From: Doris montereyensis
Lineage: Eukaryota; Mollusca; Gastropoda; Nudibranchia; Dorididae
Direction: 5' to 3'
NCBI GenBank assembly: GCA_037039925.1
Contig: JAXRKP010000172.1
Coordinates: 187,501-251,500 of the forward strand
Length of the DNA: 64,000 nt
The notes under the pieces are model-generated. The model searched no databases. It saw nothing but the letters and a program-made list of their open reading frames with translations, and had not been told where the DNA came from. Positions 1-13,900 of this stretch are shown here, one piece after another; the first letter of the stretch is position 1, and the number at the start of each line of letters is the position of its first letter. A program made the position numbers and the translations under genes.

Positions 1-1940
1 AAAAACTTTTAATAGCTTCTATTAAATTTTGCTTTACATTGTGTTCTTTTAAGGAATACCATAGTTCATCCTCCTCACAGTGTCAAATGCCTTTTCTAAG
101 TCAATAAAACACAGGTGCAGGTCAATGTTTTTCTCAAGAAATGTTTCTATTATTTGTCTAATTTGTAAATATGTGGTCTTGTACACTTCTTTCTGGTCTA
201 AATACATTCTGATATTCTTCAATGTCATCCTCTACTCTTTTGCTTAGTCTCATTTCCAGTATCGTGGCATACATTTTTCCTAGTACGCTAAGTAATCATA
301 TCCCTGTATAGTTTGAGCATTCCATAGTTGATCCTTTCTTATGTGTTGGTACTACCGTTCCCTTTTTCCAGTCGTCTGGCACCTGTTTGGACTTCCATGC
401 TTGTTGGCATATTGCATGTAGTGTTTGTCTGCCTCTCTCCCTCGGTTTTTAATAATTTCTGGATAAACTTGATTTGCTTCTGGGGCCATTCCTAATTTCA
501 CTTTTCTTATAGCTGATTGGAATTCTTCCAGTGATACATCTACATCTTCAAAGGTCCCCTCTGGATTACTTGTTACTCTTACTAATTGATCTTTATCCTT
601 GTTTCATATGTTCTGGAGGATTATGTAATTGTTCAAAATGCTTTCTCAATGCTTCCATGATTTCGCTGTCTTCTTTCATTATTTCTCTTTGGCATTCTTA
701 ATTTGTCGTATTGGGCATGCTTTGGTCTTTCTCATGCCCTTCACCCCCCACCCCCCACAGAACAGCTTTTGATTTTCTTGATAGCTTTCTTGAAATCTTT
801 GTCCAAACTCTTCCCATTGTTCCTGTTTTGCTTTCCTAACTTTCTCTTTGGTGATAGTTCTTTTACCCACGTAATCTATCCTATTCTCTGGTCTCTTTGT
901 TTGCAAGTATTCCTTCCAGGCATCCTTCTTTTCTTTGATCTTAGTCTTGACATTCTCATTCCACCATGCTGTTCTTTTCCTATCTCCTTTAATTTGTTTC
1001 CTACCACAGACCTCTCCAGTACAACTGAGGAGTGTTTCTTTCTACATTTGCCACTTTTCTTCTATTGTGCTATCATTCAGATATATATGTCTTTCACTGT
1101 TAAATTCTTTTACCCTAGATTGGTATATCTGTTTTAATATTGGTTTATTTAGTTCTTCTATTTTAAGTTTAGTAGCTTTCTTCTCTTTTCTTTTCTGTTT
1201 GTTTTCTTCAGTCAGTAATCTCATTTTGGCAATCACTAGGTGATGATCGCTAAATATTTCTGCTCCTCTGTTTACTCTTGCATCCAATGTACTGGAAAAA
1301 AAAGGGAGCTGCTAACTATTATGTAGTCTATCATTGACGTTTCACACCTGTCTTCATTTAATCTTGAAACATTTGTGGATATCTCTATGAGGCAAAAATC
1401 TATTAGTCTCTCTCCATTTGGAGAAGTTGTTGTCTCTCCTTCTTTACCTATTACTTCTCCTGATGTTTCTACAACGTTGCCTACTCTAGCGTTTAAATCT
1501 ACTAAAACCATTAGTTCCTGTTTGTGTTTCAGATTGTCTGCAGTTATTTGTAAATCGTTTCCGAAGATGTATTTTTCTTCTTTGGTGGTGACTTCGTTTG
1601 GTCCATAAGCTATTAATAATTTAATTTCTCTTCCTTTTGGTTTAATATTTACCTCTAATAGCCGTGGGCTTATAAATTTCCAACTTTCTAGTAGCTTTTC
1701 ATACATTTTATGCACTAGGAGACCTACTCCTGCTCTAGCTATATCTTTGACATCTACTCCTGAGAAGATTAAAATATGATTCGGTCCTACATTTTCTATT
1801 TCTTGTCCTTTTTAATTTATTTCTGTAATGGCAAAGATGTCTACTGTGAAATTTTCCATTTCTTCAACTAATTCTAGCTCTTTTCCATTTATTGTCCTAA
1901 CATTCCATGTCCCAAAAATCACAGTGTCTGTTTGTTTCCA
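1..1940 (-). mobile_element. Non-LTR retrotransposon relic (endonuclease + reverse transcriptase), runs off left edge
   Basis: Read on the minus strand, 1940 down to 1272 gives an apurinic-type endonuclease domain: start FGTWNVRTINGKELE, then GVGLLVHKM, LLIAYGPNE, DLNARVG and NGERLIDFC. One in-frame stop lies near 1813. After a spacer containing SDHHLVIAKMRL (about 1240) the reverse transcriptase follows in broken frames below about 720: NYTGI..LLSVLGKMYATIL, then FRPERSVQDHIFT and CFIDLEKAFDTVRR near the left edge. The EN-then-RT order and the motifs are those of LINE elements of the RTE/Jockey type; I cannot fix the clade. Stops and frameshifts show it is a dead copy. The short open frames inside it on either strand are shadows. 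Confidence 0.85.
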
Positions 1941-2240
1941 TTGTCGTCTTTGAAAGGTCAAGCCGGGTATATTGTATTTATTTCTCTGAATGAGTTTGGT
2001 TTTAGATAAGCAGGGATTAGCAAACTATACCCTACGTAGATGGTGGGGCTGCCACCTTGAAGCCCCTACCAGGCCTTGTTATTTTCTGTCAGCATTAACT
2101 CCCTTAGCCTTCGATCACCCAAAACCAGCCTGCAAGGCAGCAGGTTTTATTTTCTGTCAGGGTTAATTCCCTTAGCCTTTGGTCAACCAAGACTGGTCTG
2201 CAAGGCAGCAGAAGGCTCGTGGAGGGCGTGATTGTTTACT
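1941..2240 (-). other. Probable 5' leader of the LINE, with an internal duplication
   Basis: A segment of roughly 75 bp (around 2082-2150, containing ttattttctgtcag and cccttagcctt) is repeated with small differences at about 2150-2215. It lies directly upstream of the endonuclease reading frame, so I take it as the element's leader. The outer end of the element is not defined. Confidence 0.4.
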
Positions 2241-2848
2241 CCCCGTACAGGTGCGTACCTGTCCACTGCCCGGATTATTATTACAAATTTGAATACTAAA
2301 TGAGTGAAATACCAACATTAAAAGGGAACAGAGTCCTAAAATGGCCCTATTGTATGACGTCATCTTTTAATCGTCGCCAAAGAGGTGAACACCTCAACTA
2401 ATTTTCCAATCTACTTCTTTAATTGGACATACTTTGATGAAATCTATGTCTATTACTGTTCCAGGAAAATTGAAGCTCTTGTTACAGACCAAAATCACCC
2501 ATTAACACATCAAATCATAATGTCCAAACGCTCTAAAAGACCCTTTATTTTTTGCGTCATAAAAGAAAGATATGAAAAATCATTCTTACCATCATCTGTA
2601 AAATTATTATGACTACCATCAGAGGCATTATTATCTTCACCGCTTTTTAAAAATATTGTTCATTGCAATGACATGTATTAGAAAAATGTTAATTTGTTTG
2701 TATGTTATATTATACTCATTTTCATCACGTACTGCTTAAATGTGCGCGAACTGTTTGTGTGTGAAGAATAATTGATGTATATTAAAAATGTGTTGTATAA
2801 AAAATATTGTAACACCAAAACAATGTGCCACTTTTTTAGACAATAAAG
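2241..2848. other. Intergenic or intronic, nothing recognised
   Basis: AT-rich unique sequence. Short open frames (for example 2385-2612) show no family resemblance and no splice-flanked structure that I could support. Confidence 0.4.
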
Positions 2849-2945
2849 TTGTATCTTATCTTATCTTATCTTATCTTATCTTATCTTATATTATCTTATC
2901 TTATCTTATCTTATCTTATCTTCTCTTGTCTTATCTATCTTATCG
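2849..2945. repeat. (TTATC)n microsatellite
   Basis: About 19 near-perfect tandem copies of ttatc/cttat. Confidence 0.95.
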
Positions 2946-3374
2946 CATAATGTAACGTTCATGGCAGTAACTACTTTGAATCAAATCCTAACTGATGAAC
3001 AAATCGTTTCTATTTTGATAATCCCAGTTTGTGTGTTACTGTATTGTCAAAAACCGTCTATAACAACTTATTCCTTTTGTGTAAAGGAAACACACAAGTC
3101 ACGGAACTGGGTGATGAAAATTACTCACAAAAGGGAGAAACGACATCCGCAATGAGCACCTTTGGTTTGGAATGGTCTACAAGACGTCTTACAATCGATT
3201 CACACGAGTAAAGATTGCTTTGCATTATTGCTTCTCTTTACAGTTATGCATTTTGGCACAATTGTCAATCATTCTGCTGTTTGGGTACAAGTCATTTGTG
3301 ATGGATTGCTTATAAATGCAATGCTGCTTGGTAAAAATGATTTGAAGCCGTCAAAAAAGACGTGTTGTGCCTTT
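2946..3374. other. Nothing recognised
   Basis: Several short overlapping open frames but no motif, no repeat structure and no convincing exon. Confidence 0.4.
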
Positions 3375-4500
3375 ATGATGTGAGAAATAATATCTGGGCT
3401 TAAGAAGGGGGGGGGGGGGGGGGGGGCGGCGGCACCTGAAGGGATTTTTTTTGTTTATGAGTTTGGGTTTTTGTTTTTAGTATGTACATGAGTAACTGTC
3501 AAAATACAGTCATCCTATACGGTTGAAAAATTTGTAGCGTCCTTGGTTGTCATAGACACGACCGCCATCTTGGATTTTGACTCAATTTTCAAAATCTATC
3601 GCCTCCCTTAGTTATGAATAAAATCACTCAAACCTGTACAGATGTTCTTTTCCATTCAATATCTAAAAAGGGACGTCGTTTTTAAAACAATATTTTGGAT
3701 AGTTTTTTAAATTAATTTTTGAAAGTAATATCATAAAATATCATCGTGAATATACAAAAACAACATTTTTATTACAAAAAAAAAAATGCTCAATAAGTTC
3801 ACAAGATATCAAAAGCCAGGACGTCATTCTATTAACATTGACAAGAGGAACCTGTGTGCCAAATATAATACAAATGGTTCGGAAAATGACGGAGGAGATA
3901 GAATTTTAGTGTCAAAAAACTACATTTCGAGAAAAATGCAATTAAAAAAACCAAAAGAAAATAACACAAAACAGACGCTTCAGACGGGTTTCCCTTGTTG
4001 TAACAGCCCCCGTACTCTTTCGGCAGTCTTTGGCATTGTTACTAATGTAAATAGGATTACAAATCTAGGTTAAGATGTGCATTGTTGTGAAACAAACGTC
4101 AAAATGACTAGTTTTGTTTGTTTTTCCTCTATTCTATGCTTGTGAGCGTGTTTACATACACACTGACGCGCAACGCCTCTTACGTCATACAGCAATGGGA
4201 CAAATCGACGAGCGGTTTCAGCAAAAGCCAAACAAAAGTGGTGTTGCCACATTTGGCGATTAACTGCCAATACACAGGTTTTTACTGCCATCCTCTAAGT
4301 CAGAATTAGGGTAATTTATGTCAAAATCTTGACTGTTCTTCCCTACCTTCGCCTACAAAATAGTTTGTAAAAAACAAATTATACGTCATATGAACATTTT
4401 TCTGCCATGAACTTGTAGATAAATATCGTTCTACCCGAATATGCAAGAACAGAAAATCAGTTTTTGGTCCTAAGCTCGACAGTCCGGATGGTGCAGTTAT
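3375..4500 (+). mobile_element. Unclassified interspersed element, copy 1
   Basis: This segment matches, in reverse complement and over almost its whole length, the segment at about 12440-13290. Shared blocks include a poly-G start, tagtatgtacatgagtaact, gtcatcctata, ttgtagcgtccttggttg, ctcaaacctgtacagat, gcattgttactaatg, acaaatctaggtt, tacgtcatatgaacattt and gttctacccgaatat. Neither copy encodes a transposase that I can see. It is a repeated non-coding element, perhaps a non-autonomous transposon. Confidence 0.7.
3402..3428. repeat. Poly-G run
   Basis: About 23 consecutive G residues, then gcggcggc. It corresponds to the poly-C run near 13265 in the inverted copy. Confidence 0.9.
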
Positions 4501-4504
4501 CATT

Positions 4505-4745
4505 TCCCCCCCTCCCCCTTCTCCTAAAAGAGGGAAAACAGTTATCATTTCATTTTCCTTGATGTGAGGCAATACAATCTGGGCTTAAAGAGGAAAAAAG
4601 TTACAATTTCATTTTCCTTGATGTGAGGAAATACAATCTGGGCTTAAAGAGGAAAAAAATTACCGTTTCATTTTCCTTGATGTGAGGAAACACAATCTGG
4701 GCTTAAAGATGGAAAAAAAGTTACCATTTCATTTTCCTTATGTGA
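4505..4745 (+). repeat. 61-bp tandem repeat, about 4 copies
   Basis: Units carry atttcattttccttgatgtg followed by acaatctgggcttaaaga. A single partial unit (tgatgtgagaaataatatct, gggcttaaga) lies near 3375 on the other side of the interspersed element. Confidence 0.85.
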
Positions 4746-4784
4746 AAAACCCTCCAACAAAGTTGTTATTCAATTTTTTTACAG

Positions 4785-4987
4785 ACTCGAAGGCTGACAG
4801 CTGGGTTTACAATCTTGCATGCACTGATGGTTCTAAACCTCATGTTTTTTGAGATCATTGACGTCGACGACTCCAGGCAATTTATGCACCTTTTTGGCTA
4901 CAACTTTCACATCTAAAGTATCCTTGTTGCGGTTATCACCTGCACCTTCTCTTCACTCCTAGGATTCAGTTTGGTTTTCATCATTAG
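4785..4987 (+). CDS. Polycystin-1-like exon: first two membrane segments in view
   Basis: Acceptor ttttttacag, then TRRLTAGFTILHALMVLNLM, FFEIIDVDD and HLFGYNFHI. A TAA stop follows at 4914-4916, and the same frame continues as SILVAVITCTFSSLLGFSLV before the donor AG|GTCTGT. This matches the pair of helices that follow the PLAT domain in polycystin-1 proteins. Ending after two bases of a codon, it joins in phase to 7632. The donor is weak and is also the first unit of the 27-bp array. Confidence 0.7.
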
Positions 4988-7900
4988 GTCTGTGCTTGGC
5001 ATTATCATTACCAGGTCTGTGCTTGACATTATCATAAGCAGGTCTGTGCTTGACATTATCATTAGCAGGTCTGTGCTTGACATTATCATTAGCAGGTCTG
5101 TGCTTGACATTATCATTACCAGGTCTGTGCTTGACATTATCATTAGCAGGTCTGTGTGACATTATCATTAGCAGGTCTGTGCTTGACATTATCATTAGCA
5201 GGTCTGTGCTTGACATTATCATTAGCAGGTCTGTGCTTGACATTATCATTAGCAGGTCTGTGCTTGACATTATCATTAGCAGATCTGTGCTTGACATTAT
5301 CATTAGCAGATCTGTGCTTGACATTATCATTAGCAGGTCTGTGCTTGACATTATCATTAGCAGATCTGTGCTTGACATTATCATTAGCAGGTCTGTGCTT
5401 GACATTATCATTAGCAGATCTGTGCTTGACATTATCATTAGTAGGTCTGCGCTTGACATTATCATTGTGCTTGACATTATCAGTAGCAGGTCTGTGCTTG
5501 TCATTATCATTGTGCTTGATATTATCATTAGCAGGTCTGTGCTTGACTTATCATTAACAGGTCTGTGCTTGACATTATCATTGTGTTTGACACTATCATT
5601 AGCAAGTCTGTGCTTGACATTATCATTAGCAGGTCTGTGCTTGACATTATCATTAGCAGGTCTGTGCTTGACATTATCATTAGTAGGTCTGTGCTTGACA
5701 TTATCATTAGCAGGTCTGTGCTTGACATTATCATTAGCAAGTCTGTGCTTGACATTATCATTTAGCAGATCTGTAGCTTGACATTATCATTAGTAGGTCT
5801 GTGCTTGACATTATCATTGTGCTTGACATTATCATTAGTGGGTTTGTGCTTGTCATTATCATTGTGCTTGACATTATCATTGGGTCTGTGCTTGTCATTA
5901 TCATTGTGCTTGATATTATCATTAGCAGGTCTATGTGACATTATCATTAGCAGGTCTGTGTGACATTATCATTGTGTTTGACACTATCATTCATTAGCAA
6001 GTCTATGCTTGACATTATCATTAGCAGGTCTGTGCTTGACATTATCATTGTGCCTGACATTATCATTGTGCTGACATTATCATTGTGCCTGACATTATAA
6101 TTGTGGTTGTCATTATCATTGTGCTTGACATTATCATTAGCAGGTCTGTGCTTGTCATTATCATTGTGCTTGACATTATTATTAGCAGGTATGTGTTTGT
6201 CATTATCATTGTGCTTGACATTATCATTAGCAAGTCAGTGCATGTCAGTATCATTGTGCTTGACATTATCATTAGCAGGTCTGTGCTTGACATTATCATT
6301 TGCAGATCTGTACTTGTCATTATCATTGTGCTTCACATTATCATTAGCAGGTCTGTGCTTGACATTATCATTTGCAGATCTGTGCTTGTCATTATCATTG
6401 TGTTTGACATTATCATTAGCAGTTCTGTGCTTAACATTATCATTAGCAGTTCTGTGCTTGACATTATCATTAGCAGGTCTGTGCTTATCATTATCATTGT
6501 GCTTGACATTATCATTTGCAGATCTGTACTTGTCATTATCATTGTGCTTGACATTATCATTAGCAGGTCAGTGATTGTCATTATCATTAGCAGGTCTGTG
6601 CTCATCATTATCATTAGCAGGTCTGTGCTTGTCATTATCATTAACAGGTCTGTGCTTGTCATTATTATGCTTGACATTATCATTGTGCTTGACATTATCA
6701 TTGTGCTTGTCATTATCATTGTGCTCGACATTGACATTAGCAGATCTGTGCTTGTCATTATCATTCTGCTTGACATCATCATTAGCAAGTCTGTGTTTGT
6801 CATTATCATTGTGCTTGACATTATCATTAGCAGGTCTGTGCTTCTCAGTATCATTGTGCTTGCCATTATCATTAGCAAGTCTGTGCTTGACATTTTCATT
6901 AGCAGGTCTGTGCTTGTCATTATCATTGTGCTTGACATTATCATTAGCAGGTTTATGGTTGTCATTATCATTGGTCCTGCCATTATCATTGCTGCAGGTC
7001 TGTGCTTGACATTATCATTGTGCTTGACATTATCATTGTGCTTGACATTATCATTAGCAGGTCTGTGCTTATCATTATCATTGTGCTTGACATTATCATT
7101 TGCAGATCTGTGCTTGTCATTATCATTGTGCTTGACATTATCATTAGCAGGTCTGTGATTGTCATTATCATTAGCAGGTCTGTGCTCATCATTATCATTA
7201 GCAGGTCTGTGCTTGTCATTATCATTAGCAGGTCTGTGCTTGACATTATCATTAGCAGGTCTGTGTTTGTCATTATCATTAGCAGGTTTAAAGTATTTGA
7301 GTCTTTTTATTTCAGTTCGTAAATCAATATTTTCCTTGAAAAGTACACATGTTGAGGGTTATGACTCTAGTGTTTGTTAACAGAAACCCCAAGTCAACAG
7401 CATAGTCTCAGAGAGATTGGGGTGAAAGTCCGTAAATGCCATTCTTAACTCGCAAAATTACCGTCGCACTTCGGCACAAGGCCAGCGATCACCGGTCTTT
7501 TTGTGATGTACCTTAATATTGGTTGATTCAAGTTCATTTAGCAATGTTAAATGGTGCCTCTTGATTGCATGGTCAAGAAGAAGAACTGTGACCTGTTGAA
7601 TAATTTTTCTCTTTTCTCTTGCCACATACAGGATTCGTCAACGAGAAAAAAGAACAAATTTAGGCAAGGGACCAATTACAACAGAGGTGATTAGTATTTT
7701 GCTAAATGTTGTGTTTATTTCCACATTGACATAGCTATGATCCCAATTAACATGGCTATGATCCCAATTAACATAGCTGTGATCCCAATTAACATGGCTA
7801 TGATCCCTATTAAAATGGCTATGATCCCTATTAACATGGCTATGATCCTAATTAAAATGGCTATGATCCCTATTAACATGGCTATGATCCCATTTCATAT

Positions 7901-10900
7901 GGCTATAATCCCGAATTAACATGGCTATGATCCTAATTAACATGGCTATGATCCCAATTAACATGGCAATGATCCCAATTAACATGGCTATGATCCCCAA
8001 TTAACATGGTTATGATCCCAATTAACAAGGCTATGATCGCAATTAACACGGCTATGATCCCAATTAACATGGCTATGATCCCAATTAACATGGCTATGAT
8101 CGCAATTAACATGGCTATGATCCAAATTAACATGGCAATGCTTCCAATTGATATAGCTACGATCCCAATTAACATGGCTATGATCCCAATTAACATGGCT
8201 ATGATCGCAATTAACATGGCTATGATCCCAATTAACATGGCTATGATCCCAATTAACACGGCTATGATCCCAATTAACACAGCAATGATCTCAATTAACA
8301 TGGCTATGATCCCAATTAACATGGCTATGATCGCAATTAACATGGCTATGATCCCAATTAACATGGCTATGATCCCAATTAACATGGCTATGATCCCAAT
8401 TAATATGGCTATGATCCGCACTGACATGGCTATGATCCCAATTGACATGGCTACGATCCCAATTAACATGGCTATGATCCCAATTAACACGGCTATGATC
8501 CCAATTAACATGGCTATGATCCCAATTAACATGGCTATGATCGCATTGACATGGCCATGATCCCAATTAACATGCCAATGATCCCAATTAACATGGCTAT
8601 GATCCGCATTGATATAACTATGATCCCAATTAACATGGCTATGATCCCAATTAACATGTCTATGATCCAAATTAACATGGCAATGCTTCCAATTGATATA
8701 GTTACGATCCCAATTAACACGGCTATGATCCCATTAACACGGCTATGATCCCAATTAACATGGCTATGATCCCAATTAACATGGCTATGATCCAAATTAA
8801 CATGGCTATGATCCCAATTAATATGGCTATGATCCCAATTAACATGGCTATGATCCCAATTAATATGGCTATTATCCGCACTGACATGGCTATGATCCCA
8901 ATTAACATGGCTATGATCCCAATTAACATGGCTATGATCCCAATTAACATGGCTATGATCCCAATTAACATGGCTATGATCTCAATTGACATAGCTATGA
9001 TCCAAATTGACATAGCTATGATCCCAATAGACATAGCTATGATCCTATTGACATAGCTATGATCCCAATTAACATGGCTATGATCCCAATTGACATAGCT
9101 ATGATTCAAATTGACATAGCTATGATCCCAATTGACATAGCTATGGTTCCAATTAACATGACTATGATCCCAATTGACATAGCTATGATCCCTAATTGCC
9201 ATAGCTATGATCCCAATTGACATAGTTATGATCCCAATTGACATAGCTATGATCCCAATTGACATAGCTATGATCCCAATTGACATAGCTATTATCTCAA
9301 TTAACATAGCTATGATCCCAATTAACATATATGATCCCAATTGACATAGCTATGATCCCTGACATCCAAGCTACGATCCCAATTCACACGGCTATGATCC
9401 CAATTAACATAGCTATGATCCCAATTGACATAGCTATGGTCTATGATCCCAATTAACATGGCTATGATCCGAATTAACATGGCTATGATCCCGAATTAAC
9501 ATGGCTATGATCCCAATTAACATGGCTATGATCCGAATTAACATGGCTATGATCCGAATTAACATGGCTATGATCCGAATTAACATGGCTATGATCACAA
9601 TTAACATGGCTATGATCCCAATTAACATGGCTATGATCCCAATTAACATGGCTATGATCCCAATTCCCATAGGTATGATCCCAATTAACATGGCTATGAT
9701 CCGAATTAACATGGCTATGATCCGAATAAACATGGCAATGATCCCAATAGACATAGCTACGATCCCAATTAACAGGGCTATGATCCCAATTAACACAGCT
9801 ATGATCCCAATTAATATGGCTATGATCCGCACTGACATGGCTATGATCCCAATTAACATGGCTATGATCCCAATTAATATGGCTATGATCCGCACTGACA
9901 TGGCTATGATCCCAATTAACATGGCTATGATCCCAATTAACATGGCTATGATCCCAATTAATATGGCTATGATCCCAATTAACATGGCTATGATCCCAAT
10001 TAACATGGCTATGATCCCAATTAATATGGCTATGATCCCACTGACATGGCTATGATCCCAATTGACATGGCTGATCCCAATTAACATCGCTATGATCCCA
10101 ATTAATGTCTATGATTGCAATTAACATGGCTATGATCCCAATTAACATAGCTATGATCCCAATTAACATGGCTATGATCCCAATTAACATGACTATGATC
10201 CCAATTAACATGGCTATGATCCCAATTGACATAGCTATGATCCCATTGTATGGCTATGATCCGCACTGACATTGCTATGATCCCAATTAACATGGCTATG
10301 ATCCCAATTAACATGGCTATGATCCCAATTAACACGGCTATGATCCCAATTAACATGGCTATGATCCCAATTGACACGGCTATGATCCCAATTAACATGG
10401 CTATGATCCAAATTGACATGGCTATGGCTGGCTAGGATCCATTTGATCCCAATTAACATGGCTATGATCCCCAATTGACACGGCTATGATATTAAAATGG
10501 CTATGATCCTAATTAACATGGCTATGATCCCAATTAACATGGCTATGATCCCAATTAACCCGGCTATGCATGCCTATGATCCCAATTAACATGGCTATGA
10601 TCCCATTAACATGGCTATGATCCCTAATTAACATGGCTATGATCCCAATTAACATGGCTATGATCCAAATTGACATGGCTATGATCCTAATTGACATGGC
10701 TATGATCCCATTAACATGGCTATGATCCTAATTGGCATGGCTATTTCATGACATGGCTATGATCCCAATTAACATGGCTATGATCCCAATTAACATGGCT
10801 ATGATCCCAATTAACATGGCTATGATCCCAATGAACATGGCTATGATCCCAATTAACATTGCTATGATCCCAATTAACATGGCTATGATCCCAATTAATA

Positions 10901-13900
10901 TGGCTATGATCCTAATTGATATGGCTATGATCCCAATTAACGTGGCTATGATCCCAATTAACATGCCTATGATCCTAATTAACATGCCTATGATCCCGAA
11001 TTTACATGGCTATGATCCCAATTAACATGGCTATGGTCTCAATTAATATGGCTATGATCCCAATTGACAGCTATGGTCACAATTAATATGGCTATGATCC
11101 TAATTAACATGCCTTTGATCCCAATGAACATGGCTATGATCGCCAATTAACATGGCTATGATCCCAATGAACATGTCTATGATCCCAATTAACATGGCTA
11201 TGATCCCAATTAACATGGCTATGATCCCAATTAACATGGCTATGATCCCAATGAACATGGCTATGATCCCAATTAACATGGCTATGATCCCAATTAACAT
11301 GGCTATGGTCCCAATTGACATGGCTATTATACCAACTAATATGGCTATGATCTCAATGACCATGGAAATGATCCCAATTAACCCGGCTATGATCCTAATT
11401 AACATGCCTATGATCCCAATTAACATGGCTATGATCTAAGACCGAGAACAAATATTTTCTTTAGACATCAGGTTGCAGAAATAAACCATTTTCAAACTTG
11501 ACGTAGCCTAGCGCTATTTAGATGTTCCCTATAATCGGTCTTAAAATTTTTGATTTGTTAAATGAGTTTTTGTGAGGTAACCAATTACCTGCCTTCAGTC
11601 TTGTGACAGTCACAGCTCACAATAATGTAATTGAGTATCGAATTCATCTAATATCTTTGTGGCACATAGTAAAGCTCAACTCACCCTCACAACTTGGATA
11701 ATGTATGACACGACCACCAACCACTGAATGATCTGTAACCCCACACAACACACATTGTCATTATGTTTTCCTTACCTCAATAGTCGTATTGAACTGTTCA
11801 TGTTTTTACAAATCATGTGATCGTTTTTTATTTCAAAAGTGCAAAGAATAATAACAAACCTGTTGTTGTTTTTCACTTTCATTCTCTAATTCTTCACCCC
11901 CCTTCTTTTTTCTACACCCCACACATTAGGAAGTCAATTCGAATCTAACTGATAGTACAACTGAGATGGAACAGACGGAAACTCCCAAAGGCAAGACAGT
12001 TTTGCTCGTTTCCTTGGTAAAAATGTCAAAAAATTGACAAAAAGTAAGTAGATTCTTGTCTACTTTCATAAAATCAAAGCAAAACGAAAAAACAAACCCA
12101 AGACAAACAAAACAATGTTTTATTTCAATGAGATTTGTAAGGACAGAAATTGTTTTTTTTTTCCCTTTGTAAGAAAGCTTTTATAAAATTCCTTTTACTC
12201 TTACAAAATGAGACATTGCTTTTCCCCTTTGAAAGGAGACGTTGTTTATGAAGAGATATTGGCATGCTATGTTATGCTTTCACATTTGCATAGCTTTTAT
12301 TTCTGTCAAGCTCCCTCTATTGTTATCTGTGAGCTCCCAATCTGTGACATAATGATGTTCAAATCCATTTCAAACATGTCATTACATTATAGTTCTTTTT
12401 GGACCGTTTCTCTCATTCTGATTTTGCACTGTTGCATTTGAACTCAAATCAATACCACTGAGTGATCAAAGGAACATTTGCTTTCTGTTCTGTGTATATT
12501 CGAGTAGAACGATTATCTATCTACATGGCAGAGAAATGTCCATATGACGTATACAATTTTTGTTACACAATGTTTTGTCGGTGAGGGTAGGTATAAATTG
12601 TCAAATGTTTGACGTCACTGACTAAAAACCCTTACAATGTGACAGTAAATAGCCAAGTATGGCAATATGGTATATACCTGGCTGTCAGCAACTCGCTCGC
12701 TGGGCGCTGAGTACGTAAGAGGGGAAGGGCAAGCGTTGGCGGTCTGTGTGTTTGGAAACATGCGCATAGAACAAAACTACTGGTCACTGTGATGTCAGTT
12801 TTTTACAACAGTGCACATCTAAACCTAGATTTACAATCTTCTTGCCATTAGTAACAATGCTCGACACTGTTTAAAGAGTAAACGGGCTGCTACAAGAAGG
12901 GCTACCAGTCTTTTAAATAACAAAATTTAAATGTCATTTTTGCATATATACATAGACACATCTGCTATTTAAAAAAAAATCATAACAAAATAACTATCGG
13001 ACACATTTAAGTTTCCTGACGATATTGAATTAAAAAAAACCCCGATCTGCACAGGTTTTGAGTGATATATCTATATCTAAGTGAGGAGATCGAGCTTGAC
13101 AATTGTGGCGAAAGCCAAGATGGCAGCCATTTTCAAGGCAACCAAGGGCTCTACAAACTTTTCAATGATATAGGATGACTATATTTTGATAGTTCCTCAT
13201 ATATATACTAAAAGGAAAAACCTATACTCAAAAGCAAAAAAAAATCACTTCAGAAGATAGCTACACCCCCCCCCTCTTCCTTTCCTCCTTCTTTAATGAA
13301 AATGCATGGCCCTGGATTCCGTAAACAAATGTTGTTATGTATATATTGTTGATTCATCAATGATTTTAATGAACATGCATTTTCAGATGAGAACGAATTA
13401 TTTGAAATATTAAAGAAAGAAAGTGAGGAAAAAGAAAAGGCTCAAGAAATGATTAAAAAACCGACAAAGTGAGTATTCTTTATGTTTCCATGATATTTAC
13501 TCTCTCTTCTATACAATCCATTTATCAGGGACTCTTACTTCATGTATGGGGACCTTCGTGATGAAATAGTCCTCCAGATGTTGATTTGATTTTACCCACA
13601 TTAACAACTACAGTCATCTCAGTGGGTTTTGGCAGGATTTTCAGTGGTGCCTGGAATGCCCTGTAAACAGCCAAGGGATCTTTAATGTTCACACAGTGTT
13701 GTGATCTGTACCTGGGACCCCCTTTTCATCGTCTATCTGCGATGGGACTAAATGTTGATCCACCTACCTGGATCAGGGGGGGGAGGTAAGTTTTACATGA
13801 AAAAACTAGAGATAATTTTCAACCTGCGGGGCTTTGAACCCACAACCTTTTGGTTGAGAGGCCAACACCATGCCTCCGGACTACCGAGTCCCCAGTCCTT

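Noticed and set aside
3786..4073. 95-codon open frame
   Set aside because: Inside the unclassified interspersed element; not conserved in the inverted copy.
7933..8670. Long open frames (up to 245 codons) in the 21-bp array, and similar ones in the 27-, 51- and 42-bp arrays
   Set aside because: They exist on both strands only because the unit length is a multiple of three and the unit lacks stops. No start context, splice signal or homology.
3560..13130. YY1-like motifs (ccgccatcttgg, caagatggcagcc)
   Set aside because: They occur inside the paired interspersed elements and can be explained by shared ancestry; no promoter evidence.
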